Counted from the first letter of the stretch, positions 1 through 7,571 are shown. The stretch: DNA of 18,212 bases from an uncultured Fretibacterium sp. (GCA_937892105.1 CALAUZ010000393.1:1-18212); one strand, 5' to 3'. The notes: generated from the letters alone by a model not told the origin. Program-made: numbers and translations.

Positions 1-349
1 CAATCTGCGCCGTTATGTCCTGGAGCTGGTCGGAATTAAGGGCACCGTCCCCTGCCTGGATTATGAGACTGCGTATTGACTGTGCGGCATCAAGTACGTT
101 GTTGAGCGCACTGTCCGCATATCTCAGCATTGTTACTGCATTGGTGGTGTTGGCCTGGTACTTGTCGTTTGCGTTCATGGCTGACTGAAGCGCAAGGGAC
201 TGCGATATAGCCGAAGGGTTATCTGATAATTTGTTGTACTTGTTTCCGGTAGCTATCTGTTTCTGCAAATCCTGTAAATTCCTCTGGCTCTGTGATAGCG
301 AATCCAGAAGACTTCCATACATTGTTGCTGTAGTTAAGCGGCTGTACAT
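1..349 (-). CDS. flgL: Flagellar hook-associated protein 3 (FlgL), N-terminal part, cut by the window edge
   Basis: FlgL forms the second ring of the hook-filament junction, outside the cell, between FlgK and flagellin. The visible 116 residues begin MYSRLTTATMYGSLLDSL and continue with LQKQIATGNKYNKLSDNPSA. This is the flagellin-like N-terminal helix signature (coiled coil, then a G-N/K-x-x-x-x-x-SDNPSA turn) shared by FlgL and flagellins. The position after flgK and the start sequence favour FlgL over flagellin. The start at 349 has an AGGAG about 10 bases upstream. An ATG at 358 in the same frame lies only one base from that AGGAG and is less likely. The gene runs off the left edge, so the C-terminus and length are unknown. 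Confidence 0.9.
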   Translation of the reverse strand, partial: MYSRLTTATMYGSLLDSLSQSQRNLQDLQKQIATGNKYNKLSDNPSAISQSLALQSAMNANDKYQANTTNAVTMLRYADSALNNVLDAAQSIRSLIIQAGDGALNSDQLQDITAQI

Positions 350-370
350 GTTAATCATTCTCCTCTGTGT

Positions 371-403
371 AAAAAAATAGCCCTCCCGCTTCCTTCAGGA
401 GGG
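371..403 (-). terminator. Hairpin plus T tract between flgK and flgL
   Basis: Read on the minus strand, a 6-bp GC-rich stem (CCCTCC at 398-403 pairing with GGAGGG at 381-386) with an 11-base loop is followed after three bases by seven T (371-377). This has the form of an intrinsic terminator placed just after flgK and 22 bases before flgL. The loop is rather long, so it may be leaky or a processing or stability element rather than a full stop. Confidence 0.5.
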
Positions 404-431
404 TGAAAATTCTCAACGGGTCATGTTATAT

Positions 432-3400
432 TTATCGGCCCACAAGCCCCATACCGTTAATTATTGTGTTGAGCATCTCGTCCATTGTCGTAATATACCT
501 CGACATTGCCCCGAATGCCCTGTTCAGTATCACCATGTCCATAAGTTCCTCATCGAGATTAACTCCCGAACATGCCTGACGCTGCGAATCTATCTGCGAT
601 GAAACCGTAGCTTCTGTCGTGTACATCAGTTTTGCGTGTCCTGCCTCAGTGCCTATCTGTGAGAGCATGGCATCATATATTCCGCCGACAGACATAGTTC
701 CGCCGTTAAGGACTTTCGCGAAATTGAGCGCAACCATTCTTGAAGCATTCGTCCCGTCCCCTGAACCGCCGCTTACTCCTGAGACTGCCAGACCGTCCTC
801 ATTCTTCTTGCCCATTGCCGCGCCTATCAGAGAGGGGTCATAGGCCACTCTGTCGGTAACGCTTAATTTCTCGGAAGCTCCTGACTGGTGCCCTAAAGCA
901 TTGAAGAACGCAACACCCGTTGTTGTGATGTCCCCTCCAGCTCCATAGCCCGAATACTGGTATGCGTTGACAGTCCTGACGAGGCCGTAAGCCATCTCGT
1001 CAAGCTCCGATTTAAGGTTGGGTATCATCTCGTCCCTTGCTTCTTCAAGACCCTTTATGCTTCCGTCCTTGATGTGGTGACGGACTGTGATTGTTGTTGT
1101 GCCTGCACTCTTGAGGTTCAGCCACATACCCTCCTGTACCTGCGTAAGTTCCGTAGCGTTGTACTTATTGCGGGTATCTCCTGAAACTGCCGGTATTCTT
1201 CTGGCAACGTTGAATTTGTTGTCCGATGAGAGATAGCGGATACCGTTAAGGCTGAAAGAAGCGTCCTGAGCAATTCCAGTCTCAGGAAGATATGCAACTT
1301 CCCTGAAGCTGTGAATGTAGTTGCCGCTGTCGTCCTTGATATCTGACGTAATCTGCTGGTTTCTCGTGAGACCTAGCCTGCGCAAAACCTGCATGTTTCC
1401 GTCCTCTGAACCCATGAGCGTTATTCTCTGTGCTTCACCTGCAACGTTTGCTGAAATCTCAAGATACCCGTTGTCAACTGAGGCATGTACCCATTGTTCC
1501 GGCTCAGTAAGGCCAAATTCTTCCTGATACTTCTCGTTTATCTTGTTTCGTATCGTTATGAGGCTGTCGGAGTTGTTTACGTCTATTGTAATTACGGGGC
1601 TGTCGTTCACCATTCCCATAGATTTTGCAAGGCTGCCCTCAACGTCAGAGATTGACAGAAGGTAATTGTCCTTGCTCTCAATGTAGAACTGCGTAACCAC
1701 CCCTGATGATGATTTGCCCGTTACAACCTTCATTCCCGAAAGTGCGGGGTTATCCGATCCGCTTGCTTTCACGAACGTAGAGGCCATGAAATCAGCCAGA
1801 TCCTTCACGGTGAGGGTGCTTCCTGCGGTTGCGCTTGTGCCTAAGTCCGAACTCAACACCCATTTTTCCGTTGAGGCATTCCATGTCGCTGAAAAATCCA
1901 CCTGATCCCCTGATACTCCGACCCTGAAAGTATGCCTGTCTCCCGCTTCACCAGGAGTTAATATTTCGCCTTCTGCAAGACCTTTGCCGGGATTTGAGGT
2001 GAAGTTGTTGGAGGTTATGCGCGTTCCCTGAGTTCCTACCTGTATCCTGAATGAGCCGGAAATGTTCAGAGGGTCATCTATATTTATCGGATCTGTCCTC
2101 ATGTTTACGCTGGAAAGTTCGCGTTTTGCCTCAGTCAGTGCGCCAAGCATACCGCTGTAGTCCGTAAGCTCTAATGGAGAATTAGCCGCATCAGCAGTGA
2201 AGACAAGTGAATTTCCGTCCAGAGCAGCATTAACGCCTACACCGAGACTGCCTGCCTTCGTGTTGATGAAGTCCTTTAGCGTGCTGGCCGTGAGGTCTCC
2301 TGTTACTGTCTGAGATACTACTGTTCCGCTTGCGTCCGTCTCAGGAGTACCGTCCTTTTCCGCCCTGAGTTTCCAGCCCGTATCCGTCTTGTCGATTTTG
2401 ACCGTGAGAATGCTGGGGTTTTCACTCGTGTCAAGCACCCTGAACTGCAGCTTGTAGGGTATATCCGCGCTGTCATCTTTCAGGATTACGCCGCCCTCAA
2501 ACTCCGAAGTCTTCACAGCGTACGTTTCGAGACAGTGAGCATTACCGCCGCCAGCCGTCCATTCGGCACCATTGGCTATCCTGTCAACTGCAAGCTGATA
2601 TGAACCTTCAGGGCCTGTTGCAAGTGCCTCCGCAATATTAGTGTTATCCACTATGTCAAATTCATTCTCCGCAACCTGGACATCATAATATACCTGGTTA
2701 TCCCACATAAACGCATGTGCTTTCAGCTCACGGACGTTAATCCCCTGAACAAGAACTTTCCCGTTCACTGACAGGAAAAACTCTCCCCTTATGCCATCAT
2801 GTTCATACGGCTCATTGTAGGATATGTCCATCATTTTGGAGAGCCTGTCTATGATTACGTCCCTCTGGTCGCGAAGGTCGTTGGCGTTCTGGTCAAGTGC
2901 TTCAGCCTCGCAGATTTCCTTGTTCAACGCCGCAATATCGTGAAGCATTCCATTGGCTTCATCTACGGACTGCTTGATTTCCATATTTATGCTCTCATTG
3001 TAGGTATTGAAGCTGTTTACGAGGTTTGACAGCATACTTCCCAGAGAGTTAGCCGATGTAACAAGTGCCTGACGCGCCGATGTGTCTTCAGGTGTCTGCT
3101 GGAGTGCCTGCATGTTCGTGAAAAACGTATCCATTGCTGCACGTACTCCTGAAGAATTGGGTTCTGATATATAGTTCTGGATAGAGTCATACAAATCGTT
3201 AATCTTCTCCCAGTAGCCCAATGTTGCCTGATTATCGCGGAACTGGAAATCCAGAAATTCATCACGTATGCGCTCTATTGTGCTGGCAGTCATACCATTG
3301 CCGAGCTGTCCTACGCCCGGAATATTCTCAGGCGTTACGGTCTTGAAGATGACACGCTGGCGGGAATAGCCTTCGGTATTCATATTGGAGATATTATGCC

Positions 3401-3476
3401 CGACCGTCTGCATTCCCAGCCTGAAAGCGTTTAGAGCGGATTTGCCCATTTCGAGCCCGCCGAATGTACTGCTCAT
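432..3476 (-). CDS. flgK: Flagellar hook-associated protein 1 (FlgK), unusually long
   Basis: FlgK is the first junction protein between hook and filament, exported by the flagellar type III apparatus. The N-terminus (MSSTFGGLEMGKSALNAFRL, then NISNMNTEGYSRQRV) is the classic FlgK/FlgE rod-hook signature. Residues to about 240 follow the FlgK helical core, with LRDQRDVIIDRLS typical of the family. The C-terminus (LDEELMDMVILNRAFGAMSR followed by a Met-rich amphipathic end) is the conserved FlgK tail. Enteric FlgK is about 550 residues, so the 1014 residues here imply a large insert, roughly residues 270-840, probably surface-exposed beta-rich domains. The ATG has AGGA six bases upstream. It starts 6 bases after flgN, so the genes are coupled. 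The insert has no frameshift or internal stop. Confidence 0.95.
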   Translation of the reverse strand: MSSTFGGLEMGKSALNAFRLGMQTVGHNISNMNTEGYSRQRVIFKTVTPENIPGVGQLGNGMTASTIERIRDEFLDFQFRDNQATLGYWEKINDLYDSIQNYISEPNSSGVRAAMDTFFTNMQALQQTPEDTSARQALVTSANSLGSMLSNLVNSFNTYNESINMEIKQSVDEANGMLHDIAALNKEICEAEALDQNANDLRDQRDVIIDRLSKMMDISYNEPYEHDGIRGEFFLSVNGKVLVQGINVRELKAHAFMWDNQVYYDVQVAENEFDIVDNTNIAEALATGPEGSYQLAVDRIANGAEWTAGGGNAHCLETYAVKTSEFEGGVILKDDSADIPYKLQFRVLDTSENPSILTVKIDKTDTGWKLRAEKDGTPETDASGTVVSQTVTGDLTASTLKDFINTKAGSLGVGVNAALDGNSLVFTADAANSPLELTDYSGMLGALTEAKRELSSVNMRTDPINIDDPLNISGSFRIQVGTQGTRITSNNFTSNPGKGLAEGEILTPGEAGDRHTFRVGVSGDQVDFSATWNASTEKWVLSSDLGTSATAGSTLTVKDLADFMASTFVKASGSDNPALSGMKVVTGKSSSGVVTQFYIESKDNYLLSISDVEGSLAKSMGMVNDSPVITIDVNNSDSLITIRNKINEKYQEEFGLTEPEQWVHASVDNGYLEISANVAGEAQRITLMGSEDGNMQVLRRLGLTRNQQITSDIKDDSGNYIHSFREVAYLPETGIAQDASFSLNGIRYLSSDNKFNVARRIPAVSGDTRNKYNATELTQVQEGMWLNLKSAGTTTITVRHHIKDGSIKGLEEARDEMIPNLKSELDEMAYGLVRTVNAYQYSGYGAGGDITTTGVAFFNALGHQSGASEKLSVTDRVAYDPSLIGAAMGKKNEDGLAVSGVSGGSGDGTNASRMVALNFAKVLNGGTMSVGGIYDAMLSQIGTEAGHAKLMYTTEATVSSQIDSQRQACSGVNLDEELMDMVILNRAFGAMSRYITTMDEMLNTIINGMGLVGR

Positions 3477-3482
3477 ATTATC

Positions 3483-3971
3483 CTACCCCCTGAAATCGTA
3501 ACCGTACTGTGTATCGTCATACTGCGTACCAGCCATACCAGAGTGCGAAACGTTATTTCCGTTCAGCCTCCTCCATTCAGAAAGCAGCATAGCTGTATAT
3601 TGTTCGTGCTGGTCAATAAGGCCGGTTAATATCATCATTTCTGACTTTAACACAAAAACGGACTGCGTTAATCTGTCCACAGCCCCGTTGAATTGTTCCT
3701 GTTCATCTTTATCCATCACTGAAGCCAGAGAACCTGCTGAAAGCCCGCATGAATATTTTGCGGCGAATTTCCTTGCAATTTCGTTGCGTGTATTTTCCTG
3801 CGACTGTGCCTCGAACGAGAGATTACGGGCTTCGTCCATCAAAGAGTTGACAGTTTCCGTGTCTCTTTCGCGCATGGCTTCCCGCTGTTCACGCATGGCA
3901 TCAATGAGATCGTCTATGCAGTCCGCCTCGTCAAGAACTGCGTTAATCAGTTCCTCAGCTTCGGGACGCAT
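3483..3971 (-). CDS. flgN: FlgN-type flagellar export chaperone
   Basis: A 162-residue, strongly helical and acidic cytoplasmic protein. FlgN-family proteins bind the C-terminal helices of FlgK and FlgL and deliver them to the flagellar export gate. The sequence shows long heptad-like helices (about residues 5-60 and 85-135, including LIDAMREQREAMRERDTETV) and no membrane segment. These fit the FlgN/YvyG family, which is poorly conserved in sequence. The assignment rests mainly on size, helical pattern and position between flgM and flgK. It lies 6 bases from each neighbour. The last 25 residues are polar, rich in Gly, Asn, Tyr and Asp, and likely disordered. Confidence 0.85.
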   Translation of the reverse strand: MRPEAEELINAVLDEADCIDDLIDAMREQREAMRERDTETVNSLMDEARNLSFEAQSQENTRNEIARKFAAKYSCGLSAGSLASVMDKDEQEQFNGAVDRLTQSVFVLKSEMMILTGLIDQHEQYTAMLLSEWRRLNGNNVSHSGMAGTQYDDTQYGYDFRG

Positions 3972-3977
3972 GGCGGG

Positions 3978-4271
3978 TTACTCTTCTGCGGCTTCAAGCA
4001 TTCCGGCCATGTAGAGGACATTAGCCAGTTTGTCGAGCGGGGGATTGTAAGTTCCCGACTCTATGCGCGATTTGAAGTCAGCCACAACGTCTTCGCGGAC
4101 TTCGGGAATATTCTTCATCTCAGCGTTTGCCTTAGCCAGCAGTGAACCGAACGAACTTATGTTTGCGTTGTCGGTCTCAGTGAAAGATCCGCTGTTGCAG
4201 GAAACATTACGCCTTGATTTTTTGCCGTTCAGGGCTTCGGTGCTGTACTGCCCTGATATTCTGCCAATCAT
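3978..4271 (-). CDS. flgM: Negative regulator of flagellin synthesis FlgM (anti-sigma-28)
   Basis: FlgM binds sigma-28 (FliA/SigD) until the hook is finished and is then exported through it, which frees the sigma factor for late genes. The 97-residue protein has a disordered polar first half and a conserved C-terminal sigma-binding part with EVREDVVADFKSRIESGTYN followed by a PPLDKLANVL helix. This matches the FlgM consensus V..L+.+I..G.Y.....+LA. The start at 4271 is chosen because GGAGGAG lies 8 bases before it. A longer frame opening at 4304 would start upstream of this ribosome binding site. The gene heads the flgM-flgN-flgK operon. Its position upstream of its own secretion chaperone and junction genes is typical. 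Confidence 0.92.
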   Translation of the reverse strand: MIGRISGQYSTEALNGKKSRRNVSCNSGSFTETDNANISSFGSLLAKANAEMKNIPEVREDVVADFKSRIESGTYNPPLDKLANVLYMAGMLEAAEE

Positions 4272-4325
4272 TTTTACGCTCCTCCTTCTTGAAAGATTTT
4301 GCATGACGCTCTCAATTTACATATT

Positions 4326-4353
4326 TTTTCGGTACTTTAAGGGATTATCTTTA
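4326..4353 (-). promoter_or_regulatory. Possible sigma-28-like promoter upstream of flgM
   Basis: On the minus strand, TAAA (4353-4350) is followed after 16 bases by ACCGAAAA (4333-4326). The sigma-28 pattern is TAAA, about 15 bases, then GCCGATAA. The downstream box matches 6 of 8 and the spacer is one base long. The element lies about 55 bases before the flgM start, and flgM-led operons are often sigma-28 dependent. This is pattern matching on a short AT-rich stretch only. Confidence 0.3.
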
Positions 4354-4356
4354 ATG

Positions 4357-4391
4357 GGAAAAAGAAAAGCTCCCCGTTTTTTGCGGAGAGC
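4357..4391 (-). terminator. Intrinsic terminator after the Synergist-CTERM gene
   Basis: On the minus strand, GCTCTCCG (4391-4384) pairs with CGGGGAGC (4376-4369), with one mismatch and a 7-base A-rich loop. It is followed by TTTTCTTTTT. It lies 18 bases after the stop at 4410 and would separate that gene from the flgM operon. Confidence 0.8.
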
Positions 4392-4409
4392 CTGTGTGTT
4401 TTCTGAGTG

Positions 4410-4772
4410 CTATCTCTTTCTGAGGATTGCGAGACTTGAAAGAGCGATTAGGAGTGCTGATGCTCCAGCTGCGCAGCCGCCACCCGATGAGCCTGTGCTG
4501 TTGGTATTAGTTTCTGTACTGCCTTGTGATAATGGCGTTGCTACATGAATGCTGAATGTCCCAGCAGGAATTTCTGCTACCGCCAGTACTGTATCAGGCC
4601 ACGTGCTTATTTCCTCGCCCGACATAGTGAATAATTGTGCCTCGTACAGACCGGCAGGAAGTGCAGAAACATTTACCCCTGAGTCCAGGAATATTCCCAT
4701 GTCTGCAAGGTATACCTTCATTGCCTTGTTCGTCTTCACCATCTCAGTAAGTACCTCGATCGGGAAAGCCAA
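4410..4772 (-). CDS. Synergist-CTERM sorting domain protein, C-terminal reading frame of a probably broken gene
   Basis: This 120-residue frame ends with a Ser/Thr/Gly spacer, the motif GSSGGGC, a hydrophobic stretch (AAGASALLIALSSLAIL) and the basic tail RKR. That is the Synergist-CTERM signal, thought to direct surface processing and anchoring at the Cys in Synergistota. The first 90 residues (PIEVLTEMVKTNKAMKVYLA, then a short beta-rich domain) are not a family I can name. The only possible start is a TTG at 4772, two bases past the stop of the frame upstream, with no clear ribosome binding site and no signal peptide. Removing one G from the run at 4777-4781 would join it seamlessly to the upstream frame (KSVTVNKRG-NLAFPIEVL). 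I therefore read it as the 3' part of one frameshifted gene. A restart after the upstream stop is the alternative. Confidence 0.6.
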   Translation of the reverse strand: MAFPIEVLTEMVKTNKAMKVYLADMGIFLDSGVNVSALPAGLYEAQLFTMSGEEISTWPDTVLAVAEIPAGTFSIHVATPLSQGSTETNTNSTGSSGGGCAAGASALLIALSSLAILRKR

Positions 4773-4773
4773 A

Positions 4774-5031
4774 TTACCCCCGTTTGTTCACGGTAACACT
4801 TTTCTGCGTTGAGGCTGTAGCGTAACCGTCAGGGCCATAAACTGCTAGGCCGCCAGAACCGCTTGGTTTTCTCTCAATCATAAGGAGGATACGTTTCTTA
4901 CCGTTGTACCGGAAGGAAAGAATAGTATCGCCCAGCGTGTATCCGATTGTCTGCACGTTTTGGGAGGAAAAGTACTACCCGCAAAAGAGGCAAAACATTA
5001 CAACTTGATTTGACGAGTATAGTGCTGCCAT
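4774..5031 (-). pseudogene. 5' part of the Synergist-CTERM gene, with in-frame stop and frameshift
   Basis: An ATG at 5031 has GAGGAG about 10 bases upstream and a good promoter 41 bases upstream. The frame reads MAALYSSNQVVMFCLFCG and meets TAG at codon 19 (4977-4975). The same frame then stays open (YFSSQNVQTIGYTLGDTILS and onward, with KRILLMIERKPSGSGG and YGPDGYATAS) until TAA at 4776, right after five G. The next 363 bases continue in the neighbouring frame. No clear signal peptide is visible, unusual for a protein with a C-terminal sorting signal, so more of the 5' end may be altered. A 60-residue open frame from a GTG at 4956 lies inside this stretch but has no ribosome binding site. 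Confidence 0.55.
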
Positions 5032-5072
5032 AGATTTTTCACTCCTCAAAACTACGGATTTATTTGCAAGTT

Positions 5073-5081
5073 ATTATACCA
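5073..5081 (-). promoter_or_regulatory. Extended -10 promoter of the Synergist-CTERM gene
   Basis: The minus strand reads TGGTATAAT, a perfect extended -10 (TGnTATAAT), 41 bases before the ATG at 5031. No good -35 box lies at 16-18 bases, which extended -10 promoters tolerate. It is back to back with the uxuA promoter region. Confidence 0.65.
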
Positions 5082-5111
5082 TATTGTTTTTGAACAACAC
5101 ATATTTCTACT

Positions 5112-5122
5112 TGATATATAAT
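5112..5122 (+). promoter_or_regulatory. uxuA: Likely -10 region of uxuA
   Basis: TATAAT at 5117-5122 lies 43 bases before the uxuA ATG. An overlapping TGATATATA at 5112-5120 is an alternative extended -10. TTGAAC at 5090-5095 is a possible but poorly spaced -35. The start regions of the divergent genes lie within 50 bases of each other, so a regulator bound here could affect both. No clear operator palindrome was seen. Confidence 0.4.
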
Positions 5123-5165
5123 AATTCACATTCCACAAAAAATTACAGGAGGGTAAACACTCATC

Positions 5166-6248
5166 ATGAAAATGACATTCAGATGGTACGGAAGCAATTC
5201 TGACCCCATACCCTTGAAGTACATCAAGCAGATCGCAGGAGTATCAGGACTGATGGGACTTCTCGACAAACCCGCAGGAGTTCTCTGGGAAGACGCAGAG
5301 ATTGCCGCACTGGTAAAGGAAGTTCATGATGCCGGCCTCGAACTTGAAGTTATCGAGAGCGTAAACGTTCACGAGGATATCAAAATGGGTCTGCCTTCTC
5401 GCGAGGAATACATCACAAACTACATCGAGACCATAAAGAACCTTGCAAGGCACGGCGTTAAAGTCATAATCTATAACTTCATGCCCGTTTTCGACTGGCT
5501 CAGAACTGACCTTGCCCGCGAAATTCCTGAAGACGGAAGCAACTCTCTATACTTTGACGAGAAAGAACTCGGAGACATGGGGCCTCTCGAAATTGTCAAG
5601 AGGACAGCAGAAAGTTCGCAGGGCTTCTCGCTTCCAGGCTGGGAACCCGAAAGGCTCGCTCTCCTTGAGACGACACTCAAGCAGTATGAGGGAATGACAC
5701 CTGACGGCCTCCGAAAGAACTACAAGTATTTCCTCGACGCTGTTATACCTGTCTGCGAGGAAGCAGGCGTTAAGATGGCCTGCCACCCTGACGACCCGGC
5801 ATGGCCGATTTTCGGTCTTCCCAGAATTGCGCACTCTCAGGAGGATTACGACAAGATAGTTGCGCTCCACGATTCACCGGCAAACACCGTATGCCTCTGC
5901 ACCGGCTCTCTCGGTTCAAATCCAGATAACGACATTCCAGCGATAATCCGGCATTTCGGCAGCATGAACAGGATTGGCGCACTTCACATCAGAAACGTAA
6001 AATATCTCGGCTACCACAAGTTCAGGGAAGCTGCTCACCTTTCATCAACAGGAGACCTTGACCTTTACGAGATTGTCAGAGCGGTTTACGAGACATGTCC
6101 TGACACGTACATAAGGCCGGATCATGGCAGAATGATTTGGGACGAGAAGGGAAGACCCGGTTATGGTCTTTATGACAGGGCATTAGGAGCAGAATACCTT
6201 CTTGGTCTGTGGGAAGCAATCGACAAGGAACGCAAGAGAAACTCATAA
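5166..6248 (+). CDS. uxuA: D-mannonate dehydratase
   Basis: UxuA removes water from D-mannonate to give 2-keto-3-deoxygluconate in the glucuronate branch of hexuronate breakdown. It is a cytoplasmic metal-dependent TIM-barrel enzyme. The 360-residue length fits the shorter bacterial form. It starts with the family signature [10 protein letters not shown] and ends with [20 protein letters not shown]. Likely metal or catalytic residues, by family position, are His207 ([15 protein letters not shown]), Cys245 (CLCTGSLG), His274 (HIRNV) and Asp319-His320 (RPDHGR). AGGAGGG lies about 12 bases before the ATG, a slightly long spacing. A second ATG two codons later is even farther away. No uxaC, uxuB or kdgK is nearby, so the rest of the pathway must lie elsewhere. 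The stop overlaps the next start as TAATG. Confidence 0.95.
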   Translation: MKMTFRWYGSNSDPIPLKYIKQIAGVSGLMGLLDKPAGVLWEDAEIAALVKEVHDAGLELEVIESVNVHEDIKMGLPSREEYITNYIETIKNLARHGVKVIIYNFMPVFDWLRTDLAREIPEDGSNSLYFDEKELGDMGPLEIVKRTAESSQGFSLPGWEPERLALLETTLKQYEGMTPDGLRKNYKYFLDAVIPVCEEAGVKMACHPDDPAWPIFGLPRIAHSQEDYDKIVALHDSPANTVCLCTGSLGSNPDNDIPAIIRHFGSMNRIGALHIRNVKYLGYHKFREAAHLSSTGDLDLYEIVRAVYETCPDTYIRPDHGRMIWDEKGRPGYGLYDRALGAEYLLGLWEAIDKERKRNS

Positions 6249-6955
6249 TGAACATTCGGCGCATTGTTGATGTACTTATGACGGCAGCATTAATGCTTCT
6301 GATGTCCTCACAGGTTACGGAGCAGACGGCTCATGAGTACATCGGCATTGCAATGTTCGCGTTATTCATCATTCACCAGTATCTCAACCGCAGATGGTAC
6401 GGTGCATTGTTCAGAGGGAAATACACGCTTCTGCGCTCACTCTCAACAGTGATAAATTTCTCCCTTCTTGCCTCATTCATAACAACGGCATTCAGCGGGA
6501 TAATAATGTCCGAGAATTTCCCCGCGCTTAACATCGAGAGATTTACATCATTTGCGAGACTGGCCCATCTTTCATGTTCGTATCTCAGCTTCGTATTAAT
6601 GGGCGTACATTTGGGGCTTCATTGGGGAATGATTGCCGGCCGTGTGAAGTCATTATGGCCTGAAGCTGCAGCAGTGCTGTTTTCAGGGTGGGGATTATTT
6701 GCGTTTGTTGATGCCGGAATATTCTCGTATATAACGCTGGCTGATCAGTTTGTGTTTTTGGACTACGACAAATCCCCTATACTCGTAATTCTGGAGAACA
6801 TGGCCATGATGTCATTCTGGACATTGCTGGGTTATCAGGCCAGCAAGATGATTGCCGGGAAATTCAGGAAGCCGCTGGTTGTTCTTACGGTGGTATTTAC
6901 GGTCTTCGGTGTGCTGAGGCTGTATATATTTCCGCCGTCTCAGGCAATGTTTTAG
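6248..6955 (+). CDS. DUF4405 family membrane protein, possible b-type cytochrome
   Basis: A 235-residue integral membrane protein. It opens with VDVLMTAALMLLMSSQVT and HEYIGIAMFALFIIHQYLNR, then RWYGALFRGKYTLLR, then an FSGIIMS helix and an HLSCSYLSFVLMGVHLGLHW helix. This is the DUF4405 pattern. His29, His43, His107, His121 and His125 sit in or near membrane helices in positions suited to heme ligation, as in cytochrome b561-like proteins. That role is inference. The ATG at 6248 overlaps the uxuA stop, so translation is probably coupled. A longer frame starting at 6209 inside uxuA has no support. About six membrane segments are visible. No periplasmic redox partner is encoded next to it. Confidence 0.8.
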   Translation: MNIRRIVDVLMTAALMLLMSSQVTEQTAHEYIGIAMFALFIIHQYLNRRWYGALFRGKYTLLRSLSTVINFSLLASFITTAFSGIIMSENFPALNIERFTSFARLAHLSCSYLSFVLMGVHLGLHWGMIAGRVKSLWPEAAAVLFSGWGLFAFVDAGIFSYITLADQFVFLDYDKSPILVILENMAMMSFWTLLGYQASKMIAGKFRKPLVVLTVVFTVFGVLRLYIFPPSQAMF

Positions 6956-6957
6956 CC

Positions 6958-7254
6958 ATGAACACATCAGGAATAATTACGGGACTTGCGTCATTCGTCA
7001 TAATCGGAATATTTCACCCGATTGTGATTAAGTGCGAATATTACTTTTCCGCGCGGATATGGCCAGTGTTTCTGGCGATGGGAATTGCGTGCTGCGTATT
7101 GTCGCTGATGATTGAGAATGACACATTGTCTGGGATTGCCGGAGTGCTGGGGTTCTGCATGTTGTGGAGCATTAGGGAACTTAGACAGCAGGAGAAGAGG
7201 GTTGAACGCGGTTGGTTTCCTGAGAACCCGAAACGAAAGAAGCATAAGCCGTGA
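6958..7254 (+). CDS. DUF4491 family small membrane protein
   Basis: A 98-residue protein with three predicted membrane helices (about residues 5-22, 33-50 and 57-72) and a basic C-terminal tail. It carries the DUF4491 landmarks FHPIVIKCEYYF after the first helix, WPVF at the second, LGFCMLWSIRELRQQEKRV at the third and GWFPENPKRK at the end. The function of the family is unknown. It starts two bases after the DUF4405 stop, so the two are very likely cotranscribed with uxuA. The stop TGA is also part of the next promoter's extended -10 element. Confidence 0.82.
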   Translation: MNTSGIITGLASFVIIGIFHPIVIKCEYYFSARIWPVFLAMGIACCVLSLMIENDTLSGIAGVLGFCMLWSIRELRQQEKRVERGWFPENPKRKKHKP

Positions 7255-7260
7255 TATAAT
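7252..7260 (+). promoter_or_regulatory. Extended -10 promoter of the zinc-ribbon gene
   Basis: TGATATAAT is a perfect TGnTATAAT, 41 bases before the ATG at 7302. It overlaps the last codon of the DUF4491 gene. No convincing -35 hexamer precedes it. It suggests the small zinc-ribbon gene can be transcribed independently of the uxuA operon. Confidence 0.6.
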
Positions 7261-7301
7261 TTTGGAAAAAATTTTCACCGTGAAAGGAAGTTATGTAAAT
7301 T

Positions 7302-7556
7302 ATGGCAGAGAAAGTTTGCCCTTCATGTCATAAAGAATTGAAGCTCAGGGAAGCAGGTTATCCTATGGGTAGTGCATTTCTGAAGGCAGACAGGGTTCAT
7401 GTTGACATATATGAATGCCCAGAGTGTCATGGAATAAGGCTGTATGCGGCAGAGAGCGATATGGTAACGTGCCCGAAGTGCGGGAGCGTCCACAGTGTGA
7501 AGGAGAAATGCGCGGTTTGTGCGCTTAACACTGCGATTGACGAGGCCACGAAGTAG
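7302..7556 (+). CDS. Small double zinc-ribbon protein, function unknown
   Basis: An 84-residue cytoplasmic protein with four CxxC knuckles: Cys6-Cys9 (CPSC), Cys39-Cys42 (CPEC), Cys57-Cys60 (CPKC) and Cys70-Cys73 (CAVC). The pairs suggest two zinc ribbons. Residues 10-38 form a short beta-rich segment (YPMGSAFLKADRVHVDIYEC) as in small proteins of unknown role annotated only as zinc-ribbon or rubredoxin-like. AAAGGAAG lies about 11 bases before the ATG. It has its own promoter and a terminator directly after, so it is probably a monocistronic unit. I cannot name a family. A nucleic-acid or protein-binding role is only a guess. Confidence 0.75.
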   Translation: MAEKVCPSCHKELKLREAGYPMGSAFLKADRVHVDIYECPECHGIRLYAAESDMVTCPKCGSVHSVKEKCAVCALNTAIDEATK

Positions 7557-7571
7557 TAAACAATAATAATC

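Noticed and set aside
4975..4977. TAG read as pyrrolysine or by programmed readthrough
   Set aside because: No pyl genes are visible. The locus also needs a second, separate frame correction, so gene decay is simpler.
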